Source: Candidatus Segatella mututuai (GTDB lineage Bacteria > Bacteroidota > Bacteroidia > Bacteroidales > Bacteroidaceae). From it: 19,057 nucleotides of DNA. Positions within the stretch are counted from its first letter, which is position 1; the number at the start of each line of letters is the position of its first letter. Below are positions 7,071 through 14,734 of this stretch, one piece after another. The stretch spans positions 1 through 19,057 of the forward strand of contig DJOI01000049.1 in assembly GCA_002439605.1 (NCBI GenBank), in the 5' to 3' direction. The position numbers and the translations under genes were made by a program. The notes beneath the pieces are model-generated. The model was not told the origin of the DNA. It did not search any database and saw only the letters and a list, made by a program, of their open reading frames with translations.

Positions 7071-8276
7071 ATGAAAAAGATAACTTTTCTACGAGTTCTA
7101 TTGTTGACACTCATCCCTACTTCTCTCTCAGCCCAAGAGAATGAAGGCATCAACCAAACTACCTTTTGGAACTTTGACCAATTTATTCAAGATGACAACG
7201 TTGCCAACAATAATCCCTTCAACTATGGCGGATTGTACATCATAGGACATTCTGCCGATAAATATGCCACTATATCTGAAAACCAAGCTCAAATGATATA
7301 TGGCGACTATACCTATTTTACCAATACAAGAATCGACTTTCCAGGAGGTCAAAGCCAGACATTGCCAACTTCCGCTAAAGAGGCAAAAGAAGGCATTGCA
7401 TTGGATGTGGCTTGTCCAGGAACTCTATACGTAACATATTATACCAAAGCATCAAGAACTTTGAGCGTTGCTTTTGCTGGAAAAACAATAGACAACATTA
7501 CAACAACAGCTGGGCAAGTTGACACAAAATCATTCACCAATGGTACAATAGGAACTTATTATATATCCACATCAAAAGGTCCATTTAGTATTTATGCCGT
7601 AAAATTTGTACCCACCTCGGAAGAAGAAGAAGCAACCAAGACACTGACATTATCCCAATATGGCATCAATACATTCTCCGACAATCATGCCTGGAAGCTA
7701 CCAGAGGGACTGAAAGCATATTACGCTCGCTCTAACAAGAATTCTTCTGATGGAGGAGTGGTCTTAGGGCTCAACGAGATTAAGGACATCATACCTGCAT
7801 GCACGGGTGTAATACTCAAGGGAGACCCCAATTCTAATTATACCCTTACCTCGGCCGATTGCGGAACCATAACAAACGATGACGGCAAATCTATGATCAA
7901 TACTGCTTATGCTTTACGTCCAATTATCAGCGACTACCACTTGAATGCCACCAATATTTCAACAGATGGTTACAACAATTATCTCTTGGGGGCAAAAAAC
8001 GGGAAGGTTATCTTTGGCCCTGCTGCAGAAGGAACCATCAAAGCAGGAAAAGCATATTATAGAATAAAGGGAACTGAAGATAAAAACGCCCAAACTCAGA
8101 ACGCATCCAAAAGCATGAGCCTTGACTTTGGAACTGGAGGTACTACCAATATCCAACAAATCCAGGCCATAAAAATGCCATGCACCGAAAACACTTATAA
8201 TGCAATCGGACAAATAGTCAATGCTTCCTACAAAGGAATGGTCATAAAAAATGGTAAGAAATACATTCAAAAATAA
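7071..8276 (+). CDS. Secreted two-module protein related to the preceding gene
   Basis: 401 residues. Signal peptide about 1-21 (ends SLSAQ). Module 1 (about 25-180) resembles the whole preceding protein: FWNFD...GGLYI, then 'PGTLYVTYYTKASRTLSVAFAG' and 'IYAVKFVP'. Module 2 (about 190-345) has the pattern 'INTFSD..W.LPEGLKAYYA...IPACTGVILKG...NNYLLGA...AGKAYYRI', a domain I recall at the C-terminal side of many Bacteroidota secreted proteins. The tail YNAIGQIV...KGMVIKNGKKYIQK ends the protein. Start is 35 nt after the preceding stop, so they are probably co-transcribed. No enzyme motif; a pectin-binding or surface-display role is inferred. Confidence 0.7.
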   Translation: MKKITFLRVLLLTLIPTSLSAQENEGINQTTFWNFDQFIQDDNVANNNPFNYGGLYIIGHSADKYATISENQAQMIYGDYTYFTNTRIDFPGGQSQTLPTSAKEAKEGIALDVACPGTLYVTYYTKASRTLSVAFAGKTIDNITTTAGQVDTKSFTNGTIGTYYISTSKGPFSIYAVKFVPTSEEEEATKTLTLSQYGINTFSDNHAWKLPEGLKAYYARSNKNSSDGGVVLGLNEIKDIIPACTGVILKGDPNSNYTLTSADCGTITNDDGKSMINTAYALRPIISDYHLNATNISTDGYNNYLLGAKNGKVIFGPAAEGTIKAGKAYYRIKGTEDKNAQTQNASKSMSLDFGTGGTTNIQQIQAIKMPCTENTYNAIGQIVNASYKGMVIKNGKKYIQK

Positions 8277-8295
8277 CTTTCAAAAAATAGCCCAA

Positions 8296-8475
8296 ATGAA
8301 TAAAAAATACATTAAACCTGCCATACATACCTTCAGCATTCAATGTGCTACCATCATGGCAGGCTCCCAGGAGCAAACAGATCCCACAAAAACTACATTT
8401 GACGAAACTCCCATCAATCCAGATGAGGCTCTTTCTAAAGAAAACATGCAGTTTCATTACGATATTTGGGAATAA
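8296..8475 (+). CDS. 59-residue leader-like small protein, unknown function
   Basis: ATG at 8296, 19 nt after the previous stop, giving MNKKYIKPAIHTFSIQ then CATIMAGS and an acidic, polar remainder ending YDIWE. The layout (basic 'KKYIKPAI' start, a short hydrophobic 'I..IMAGS' segment, a D/E/P-rich remainder, and a late aromatic-acidic end) recalls numerous small unnamed Prevotella/Bacteroides proteins. An upstream in-frame GTG/ATG start (8251) would overlap the preceding gene and is less likely. Its end lies 64 nt before the CE12-PL9 gene, whose promoter overlaps the region between. No function can be stated; it is not a normal signal peptide protein. Confidence 0.6.
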   Translation: MNKKYIKPAIHTFSIQCATIMAGSQEQTDPTKTTFDETPINPDEALSKENMQFHYDIWE

Positions 8476-8522
8476 CGGGAATAAAAAACATGGGATATAC
8501 TTATCCTTTTCTAAGCTTTTAT

Positions 8523-8530
8523 TACCTTTG
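8523..8530 (+). promoter_or_regulatory. -7 box immediately upstream of the CE12-PL9 gene
   Basis: TACCTTTG followed by CA, only 9 nt before the ATG at 8540. With the usual start site a few bases after the box, the message would have a leader of roughly 5 nt or none. No consensus -33 box is present at 19-21 nt. Confidence 0.45.
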
Positions 8531-8539
8531 CAAAAAAAT

Positions 8540-10639
8540 ATGAGAAAAATCATTTCATTCATCTTCATGCTAACAGCGTGCTTAGCCATGTCGGCAAAGA
8601 TTCATACCATCGGTGATTCTACCATGGCCGACTATGACCAAAGCCAGCCTGATCAAAAGGGCATGTATGGCTGGGGGCAAGTCTTTGGCGATTATTTCAC
8701 CAATGGCATGACAGTGAAAAACTGGGGCGACCGAGGTGAGAGCGCACGCAGTTTTTACAAGAAGTTCTGGGCACAAGCCAAGGCAGAGATTAAAAAGGGA
8801 GATTATGTGCTGATACAGTTTGGGCACAACGACCAAAAATCTGTAACAACCGATGTGTATCGCGAATATCTTTCAAAATTCGTAAACGAGACACGTGCAC
8901 TTGGTGCCACTCCTGTATTGGTGACATCCATCTGTCGCAAGCTTTTCGACGGCACCAAGATCTCACGTCTCGGTCGCATCGACAATGGAAAGGCAAAAGG
9001 TGTGGAGGAAGATGACCATACATACGATTTTCCCTACAACATGAAAAAGGTGGCAGACTCTCTCCAAGTGAAATGCCTCGACCTCACCACAGCTTGTAAG
9101 AAATTCATGGAGGCCTGGGGACCACAAGGTTGCAAGCAGTTCTTCCCTGCTGGTGGATCAACGCATACCAATGAACTCGGGGCAAGAGTCAACGCACAAT
9201 TGGTGGCACAACTGATGTACAAGGCCAACATCTTGAAGAAATACATTGCCATCAGTAAGATCAATCTCCCAAAGAATGACGGCAAGATTGTAATGGCTGC
9301 CGACAGCAAGACATACTACATCTCGCCAAAGGGCAACGACAAGAACCAAGGCTTGGACAAAAGCAAGCCCTTTGCCACACTTGCCAAAGCACAAAGCCTG
9401 GTAGGGCCTGGCGACATCGTGTATATCATGCCTGGCACTTACCATGTGAAAGAGAGCGACCTGATGGCTCCCGCACACGACAAGAATTATGCCGTGGCAT
9501 ATCTTCTCGACAAAAGCGGCACTGCCAAATGCCCCATCAGTTACATAGGATTGCTCGACGAGAACGGGAAACGCCCCGTCTTCGATTTCTCTGCCATCAA
9601 GGTAAAGGCTCGCGTCACGGGATTCCTCCTCTCCGCCAAATACCTACGAATCAAAAATATTGAGACCATAGGCATACCAGTAAACGTAGAGAAACATACC
9701 CAAAGCGAGAACTTCAGAATTTCGAATGGTTCGTACAATATCCTGGAGAACATCGCTGCGCATGATGGCATGGGAATAGGATTCTATCTCATCAACAGAT
9801 GTGCCCACAACTATCTCATCAATTGCGATGCCTACAACAACTACGACAGTTTCTCGGAAGGCGGAAAGGGCGGCAACAGCGATGGGTTCGGATGCCATCC
9901 AGGCTCCTTGGACAGCCAAGACAATGTGTTGATAGGATGCCGTGCCTGGTATAACAGCGATGATGGCTACGACCTCATCAATGCCCAAGCTTCCGTCAAA
10001 ATCATCTATTGCATCGCCTACAAAAATGGCTTGGGCATCGTCAATGGCGAGGAGAAGAAGCTCGCCGACGGCAACGGATTCAAATGCGGAGGATACGGCA
10101 TGGGAAGCAAGGTTCGCATCAAGTTTGAGAAGGCACCCATGCATATCATCGCCAACTGCGTTTCGGCCAATAACAAAGCCAATGGCTTCTATGCCAACCA
10201 TCACTTGGGCGGTCTGTCCTTCAGCCACTGTTCGGCCTTCAGAAACGGAGGGGCAAACTTCAACATGACCAATCGCAAGGATGCCTCCGAAACAGGCAAT
10301 GTAAACGTCAACGGATATGGACATCAGATAGACCACTGCCTCTCATTTGGTTCGGATGCCATCAAGAGTTCCAAGCACCTGACCTGGGTAGATGGCGACA
10401 AAAAAGACTGCACCATCAAGGAGAACTCCTTTACATGGAACAGCAACACCAAGAAATGGGACAATGACACCCAGCTCAACAAAAAGACTTTCAAAAGTCT
10501 TGACCCATCGAGCTTGATTGCACCCCGCGACAAAGAGGGTTTCTTGCCTGCATTCGATTTTTTGCAACCCAACGAGCCCATGAACATCGGGTATGACTGG
10601 AGCCAATATCGCCAATGTGCAAACGAATACAGAAAGTAG
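8540..10639 (+). CDS. Fusion of CE12-type acetylesterase and PL9-type lyase
   Basis: 699 residues from ATG 8540, which starts a proper signal peptide (MRKIISFIFMLTACLAMSA); an in-frame ATG at 8345 lies inside another gene and is rejected. Domain 1 (about 20-235) is an SGNH hydrolase like CE12 rhamnogalacturonan acetylesterases: S27 in IGDSTMADYD, WGDRGESARSF, N97 in QFGHND, and H209 in STHTNELGA. The usual Asp three residues before that His is Gly206. Domain 2 (about 255-690) is PL9: YYISPKGNDKNQG, D448 in NSDGFG, D474/D475/D478 in NSDDGYD and K515 in DGNGFKCGG. Such an enzyme could deacetylate and cleave acetylated rhamnogalacturonan in one polypeptide. Domain 2 is a close paralog of the lyase at 4730; the tail found there is missing here. 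Confidence 0.88.
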   Translation: MRKIISFIFMLTACLAMSAKIHTIGDSTMADYDQSQPDQKGMYGWGQVFGDYFTNGMTVKNWGDRGESARSFYKKFWAQAKAEIKKGDYVLIQFGHNDQKSVTTDVYREYLSKFVNETRALGATPVLVTSICRKLFDGTKISRLGRIDNGKAKGVEEDDHTYDFPYNMKKVADSLQVKCLDLTTACKKFMEAWGPQGCKQFFPAGGSTHTNELGARVNAQLVAQLMYKANILKKYIAISKINLPKNDGKIVMAADSKTYYISPKGNDKNQGLDKSKPFATLAKAQSLVGPGDIVYIMPGTYHVKESDLMAPAHDKNYAVAYLLDKSGTAKCPISYIGLLDENGKRPVFDFSAIKVKARVTGFLLSAKYLRIKNIETIGIPVNVEKHTQSENFRISNGSYNILENIAAHDGMGIGFYLINRCAHNYLINCDAYNNYDSFSEGGKGGNSDGFGCHPGSLDSQDNVLIGCRAWYNSDDGYDLINAQASVKIIYCIAYKNGLGIVNGEEKKLADGNGFKCGGYGMGSKVRIKFEKAPMHIIANCVSANNKANGFYANHHLGGLSFSHCSAFRNGGANFNMTNRKDASETGNVNVNGYGHQIDHCLSFGSDAIKSSKHLTWVDGDKKDCTIKENSFTWNSNTKKWDNDTQLNKKTFKSLDPSSLIAPRDKEGFLPAFDFLQPNEPMNIGYDWSQYRQCANEYRK

Positions 10640-10717
10640 ATCCCATCGAGACAACATCACGATTATATTAGAATTATCATTTAAACCCTATAGAAGCATC
10701 ATTTAAAATCAATAGAT

Positions 10718-11560
10718 ATGACCCATAAAATCATATTACTCGTCATAACTTGCGCCTTATCAGCCAGTTTGTCATCTTGCAGCAGCGACACGCAAGAAGG
10801 CGATCCTAATTATTTCAGCCAAAGCCAGATAAGTGTCAGGATGAAAGATGAAACCATGCTCTACCTGTCAGACACAGGCAATGGTACAGCCATGATTTCC
10901 TACGACCGCAGCAATCCATTGCACCTCAATCAAGATAACAAATCGCAACTCACCACCTACGTGGGGCAATTGGTCATACCAGCCACTGTTACCTCACAAG
11001 GCAACACCTATCAGATTACGGGAATTGACGAGATGGCCTTCGCCAACAACACCACCCTTACATCGCTGACGCTTCCCGAGAGCATCACAACGATAGGACA
11101 AGGCGCATTTATGAATTGCTCGGCACTTGTGTCTGTCAATATTCCGACGGGTGTCACTGCCATACCAAGCTCATGCTTCGCACAATGCAAGAAGATGACC
11201 AAGTTTGAGTTACCCGAGGGCATCAAGAACATCGGCACCTTGGCTTTCGCCAACTGCGGCAAGATGACTTCGATAACCATCCCGGAGGGAGTGAACGAAA
11301 TAGCCGACAGAGCTTTCTTGGGCTGCACGGCGGTCAAGGAACTTACGATACCTTCCAGTGTCAACAAAATGGGTGGCAACGTATTTTTCAGAGCGAGCAA
11401 ACTCACCAAGATACATCTCAAGGCCACAACACCTCCAGAGCTTACTGATTCACTTGGTGATTACATAAGCAAAGCCACCCTCTACGTGCCAACAGGTTGC
11501 AAAACCGCCTACGAGGAAAATACGTTGTGGAATAAATTCAAGTCCATCATTGAAGAATAA
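10718..11560 (+). CDS. Surface lipoprotein with BspA-type leucine-rich repeats
   Basis: 280 residues. A lipobox LSSC puts the lipidated Cys at 21, followed by SSD. From about residue 85 come BspA-like LRR_5 units of roughly 23 residues: 'ITGIDEMAFANNTTLTSLTLPESI', 'IGQGAFMNCSALVSVNIPTGV' and three more of the type 'I..AF..C..(L/M)....IP'. The C-terminal 'ATLYVPTGCKTAYEENTLWNKFKSI' is the normal capping segment of this family. The gene ends 4 nt before the susC start, so it is surely in the same transcript and probably translationally coupled. It sits where PULs often encode an extra surface glycan-binding lipoprotein, a role I infer for it; BspA proteins are otherwise known as adhesins. Confidence 0.85.
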   Translation: MTHKIILLVITCALSASLSSCSSDTQEGDPNYFSQSQISVRMKDETMLYLSDTGNGTAMISYDRSNPLHLNQDNKSQLTTYVGQLVIPATVTSQGNTYQITGIDEMAFANNTTLTSLTLPESITTIGQGAFMNCSALVSVNIPTGVTAIPSSCFAQCKKMTKFELPEGIKNIGTLAFANCGKMTSITIPEGVNEIADRAFLGCTAVKELTIPSSVNKMGGNVFFRASKLTKIHLKATTPPELTDSLGDYISKATLYVPTGCKTAYEENTLWNKFKSIIEE

Positions 11561-11564
11561 CAAC

Positions 11565-14500
11565 ATGAAACATATCCTATTATCACTGGTACTGGCAACA
11601 GCAAGCATGTCTTGCCTCGCCCAAAACACAAAGACAGTAAAAGGCACCATCACCGACCAAAACGGCGAGCCACTGATAGGTGCCACCGTGAAGGCTGGTA
11701 AAACTGGAACCGTAACCGACATGGATGGCAACTACACACTGACCGTACCTGCCAACGTAAGCCAGCTCGACGTATCATACATCGGCATGAAGAATGCCAA
11801 GGTGAAAATCAAAAACGGAAAGGCCGACATAGCTCTTCAAGACGACTCCAAGATGATTGACGAATTGGTGGTCATCGGTTATGGCTCTGTCAAAAAAGGG
11901 GATGTAACCAATGCCGTAGCAAAAATCAAAGGTGACCAACTAAAGGACCGTCCTGTCAGCAATGTGGCGAGTGCCTTGCAAGGAGAACTGGCTGGTGTGG
12001 AAGTACGTACCACCAGCGGTGCCCCGGGCAGTGGCGTGCAAATCAACGTGCGTGGTGCGACCTCCATCAATGAGAGCGGCAACTCAAACCCTCTCATTGT
12101 TGTAGATGGTGTTCCTATGGACGAAGACTTCGACCTTGTGAACCTCAACCCTCAGGACATTGAGAGCATCGAGGTATTGAAGGATGCCTCCTCCAGTGCC
12201 ATCTATGGTAGCCGTGGCGCCAATGGTGTCATCATCATCACCTCCCGAAAAGGAAATGATGACGGCAAGGTACGTGTCAACTTCAGTGCCGACTACTCTC
12301 TGAGCAGCCCGGAACGATACATGGACATTATGAGCCCTTCCGAGTGGATAGAATGGAGAAAGAAATCCAACAATGTTCGCTACGTCAATCAGTATGGTCT
12401 GAAAGGTGCCAAGGAGAGTGACACCTACGCCGAGCGCATCGCCATCATTGGTAGTGCGAGCGCCAACTATGTGAACGACCCACGTTGGGACATGCCCAAT
12501 TATGGCGGCCTCTCGCTCATCGACTGGCAGAAGGAAATCTTCCAGACCGCTTTGGCACAGAACTACAACCTCTCTGTATCGACAGGCAACAAAAAGAGTA
12601 ACTTCCGGGCTTCATTGGGCTATATCAACCAGGAAGGAATCGTCATCAAGACTGGTTTTCAGCGAGTCAACCTCAAGATGAGCGCACAGACTACCGTCAA
12701 GGACAAGTTGACCTTGGGCTTCGACTTGGCTCCACAGTTCACCGTCACCAAGGGTGGAAATGTGGATGGCAAGGATAATACAGCCCAGCAAGCGTTGACC
12801 TTAGTACCAGTGGCTGAAGCTGAAGCGGGTGTCTATACTGGCACCCAGCCTTACACCCGATACCTTTGGGCAGGAAGTACTATCAGTCCTATCGCCAACA
12901 TGGAATATTCCAGTTATCGAGACGAACAAGTACGAGTCAACGCATCTGCCTTTGCTCGCTATCAAGTTCTTCCTGAACTAACGGCGGAAGTATTGGGAAG
13001 TTGGTTGTTCGTTAACTCCGAGCGCCATCGTTTCACCCCAAGCTCACTCAACAGATATTGGGCTTCTTACCCAGAAGGTTACTACAGCATTGGGCGCTGG
13101 ACGGGAAGTCGCAGCCATAAGTACTTAGGACAGGCAACGGCTACCTACAACAAAGATTTTGGCAAGCATCACATCAACGTGGTGGGCGGTTGGTCTGTGG
13201 AAATGACCAAGGACGGAAGCTCTTTCTCCATCGGTGCCACCCAATATCCCAACAATGCCCTCAATGGAGGTTTCTCAGACATGACAACAGTCACCTTGCA
13301 AAACGTATCTTCCGTTTACAATACCGAAGACCGCTTGATCTCTTACTTCGGACGAGCAGAATATGGTTTCGACAGCCGCTACCTGCTCAATGCCAGCATC
13401 CGTCGAGATGGCAGTAGTCGATTCGGAAAGAACAAGAAATGGGGTACCTTCCCTGCGGTATCGGGTGCATGGAGAGCCAACAATGAAAAATTCTGGAAAA
13501 AATCTTGGATAGTCAACCAAGCCAAGCTCCGCATCAGCTATGGTGTGAATGGTTCAAACTCCATCCCTACCAACTCCGCATACGGCGTGCTCAGCAATAG
13601 CAGCTACAGCCAGGACGGCAAGCTGACCACAGGTTTCATTCCCGGCAGCACCGCCAACGACGACCTGGGATGGCAGAAGACTGACTCTTGGAACGCAGGT
13701 ATCGACCTCGGATTGTTCAACAACCGCATCTCCTTGGCGGTAGATTACTATATGAAGAACATTCGAGACATGCTCTATCAGATTACCCTTCCTGCCGTCA
13801 TGGGATACACTCGTGGATACACCAATGTAGGCAACATCCGCAATACAGGCCTTGAGTTGGAGTTGAAGACGGAGAATCTCACCGGCAAGTTGCGCTGGAC
13901 CACCAATCTCCAGTTCTCTTGGAACAAGAACAAGGTGATAGACTTGGGTGCGAACTCCACCATCTACACGGGATATGACAACTCCACACAGGTCATAGAG
14001 GTTGGTCGCCCTGCCGGCGAATACTATCTCTATGACGCAGTAGGCGTGTATGAGACCGAGGAAGACCTGAAGAAATATCCTACGCAGACTGGTTCGGTAG
14101 TAGGTTCCGTTCGGTATCGCGACGTGAGTGGTCCCGACGGTGTTCCTGATGGCAAGATTACCGAGGCCGACCGTGTGCACATGGGACATCCGCAACCTTC
14201 TTGCACCTACGGTATGACCAATACCTTCAAGTACAAGAACTGGACAGCCTCCTTCCTCATCACGGCACAGACTGGCGGTAAGATATATGGAGCTCTTGGA
14301 CGTGCCTTTGACCGCCAAGGCATGGGTACCTCTGTCAATGTGTTGAGAAAATGGAAAAACATGTGGTTCTCCGAGAGTGACCCAGGAGATGGACACACTC
14401 CATGTGCATGGGTATCGGGCATCAACGAGGAGTACGACAACCGTTGGCTCTACAGCAGCGACTTCATCAAGTTGAAAAACGTCACTATATCTTACAACTG

Positions 14501-14693
14501 GCGAATGCCTAAGAAGGCCTTCGTTGATGCGATCCGCTTAAGCGCCAGTGTAGAGAATGTATTTATGATCGACTCATACGATGGTGGTTACTCACCTGAG
14601 AGCAACAACTCGTCGAGCCGCATCTCCAGTTACGACTATGGAGCTTACCCGATGGCAAGAACCTTCAACTTTGGAGTAAACTTCCTATTCTAA
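11565..14693 (+). CDS. susC: SusC-like TonB-dependent outer membrane transporter
   Basis: 1,042 residues from ATG 11565; a TTG five codons upstream overlaps the previous gene and is less likely. Signal peptide about 1-20 (ends SCLAQ). A carboxypeptidase-regulatory-like domain (about 25-95: VKGTITDQNGEPLIGATVKA) is followed by DELVVIGYGS and the plug domain (about 110-220) with 'VRGATSIN...PLIVVDGVPMDE...IESIEVLKDASSSAIYGSRGANGVIIITS'. The remainder is a TonB-dependent barrel ending FNFGVNFLF, with the terminal Phe required for barrel assembly. It imports oligosaccharides in complex with the SusD-like lipoprotein encoded 41 nt downstream, driven by TonB. Normal length for the family. SusC here is a family label, not starch specificity. 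Confidence 0.97.
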   Translation: MKHILLSLVLATASMSCLAQNTKTVKGTITDQNGEPLIGATVKAGKTGTVTDMDGNYTLTVPANVSQLDVSYIGMKNAKVKIKNGKADIALQDDSKMIDELVVIGYGSVKKGDVTNAVAKIKGDQLKDRPVSNVASALQGELAGVEVRTTSGAPGSGVQINVRGATSINESGNSNPLIVVDGVPMDEDFDLVNLNPQDIESIEVLKDASSSAIYGSRGANGVIIITSRKGNDDGKVRVNFSADYSLSSPERYMDIMSPSEWIEWRKKSNNVRYVNQYGLKGAKESDTYAERIAIIGSASANYVNDPRWDMPNYGGLSLIDWQKEIFQTALAQNYNLSVSTGNKKSNFRASLGYINQEGIVIKTGFQRVNLKMSAQTTVKDKLTLGFDLAPQFTVTKGGNVDGKDNTAQQALTLVPVAEAEAGVYTGTQPYTRYLWAGSTISPIANMEYSSYRDEQVRVNASAFARYQVLPELTAEVLGSWLFVNSERHRFTPSSLNRYWASYPEGYYSIGRWTGSRSHKYLGQATATYNKDFGKHHINVVGGWSVEMTKDGSSFSIGATQYPNNALNGGFSDMTTVTLQNVSSVYNTEDRLISYFGRAEYGFDSRYLLNASIRRDGSSRFGKNKKWGTFPAVSGAWRANNEKFWKKSWIVNQAKLRISYGVNGSNSIPTNSAYGVLSNSSYSQDGKLTTGFIPGSTANDDLGWQKTDSWNAGIDLGLFNNRISLAVDYYMKNIRDMLYQITLPAVMGYTRGYTNVGNIRNTGLELELKTENLTGKLRWTTNLQFSWNKNKVIDLGANSTIYTGYDNSTQVIEVGRPAGEYYLYDAVGVYETEEDLKKYPTQTGSVVGSVRYRDVSGPDGVPDGKITEADRVHMGHPQPSCTYGMTNTFKYKNWTASFLITAQTGGKIYGALGRAFDRQGMGTSVNVLRKWKNMWFSESDPGDGHTPCAWVSGINEEYDNRWLYSSDFIKLKNVTISYNWRMPKKAFVDAIRLSASVENVFMIDSYDGGYSPESNNSSSRISSYDYGAYPMARTFNFGVNFLF

Positions 14694-14734
14694 CTTTCGA
14701 GGCAAAAACATTCAAGTCTAAACAAGCAAACGTT

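Noticed and set aside
8345..8539. N-terminal extension of the CE12-PL9 gene to an upstream ATG
   Set aside because: It overlaps the 59-residue gene, is not signal-peptide-like, and the ATG at 8540 begins a proper signal peptide.
9644..10336. 230-codon open frame on the minus strand inside the fusion lyase
   Set aside because: It lies fully opposite a PL9 domain with all catalytic motifs; its translation has the V/I/A-rich antisense look and no known motif.
11550..11564. TTG start for susC
   Set aside because: It would overlap the LRR gene; ATG 11565 starts the normal signal peptide.
13554..14396. 280-codon open frame on the minus strand inside susC
   Set aside because: Antisense shadow of a canonical SusC barrel; no independent start signals.
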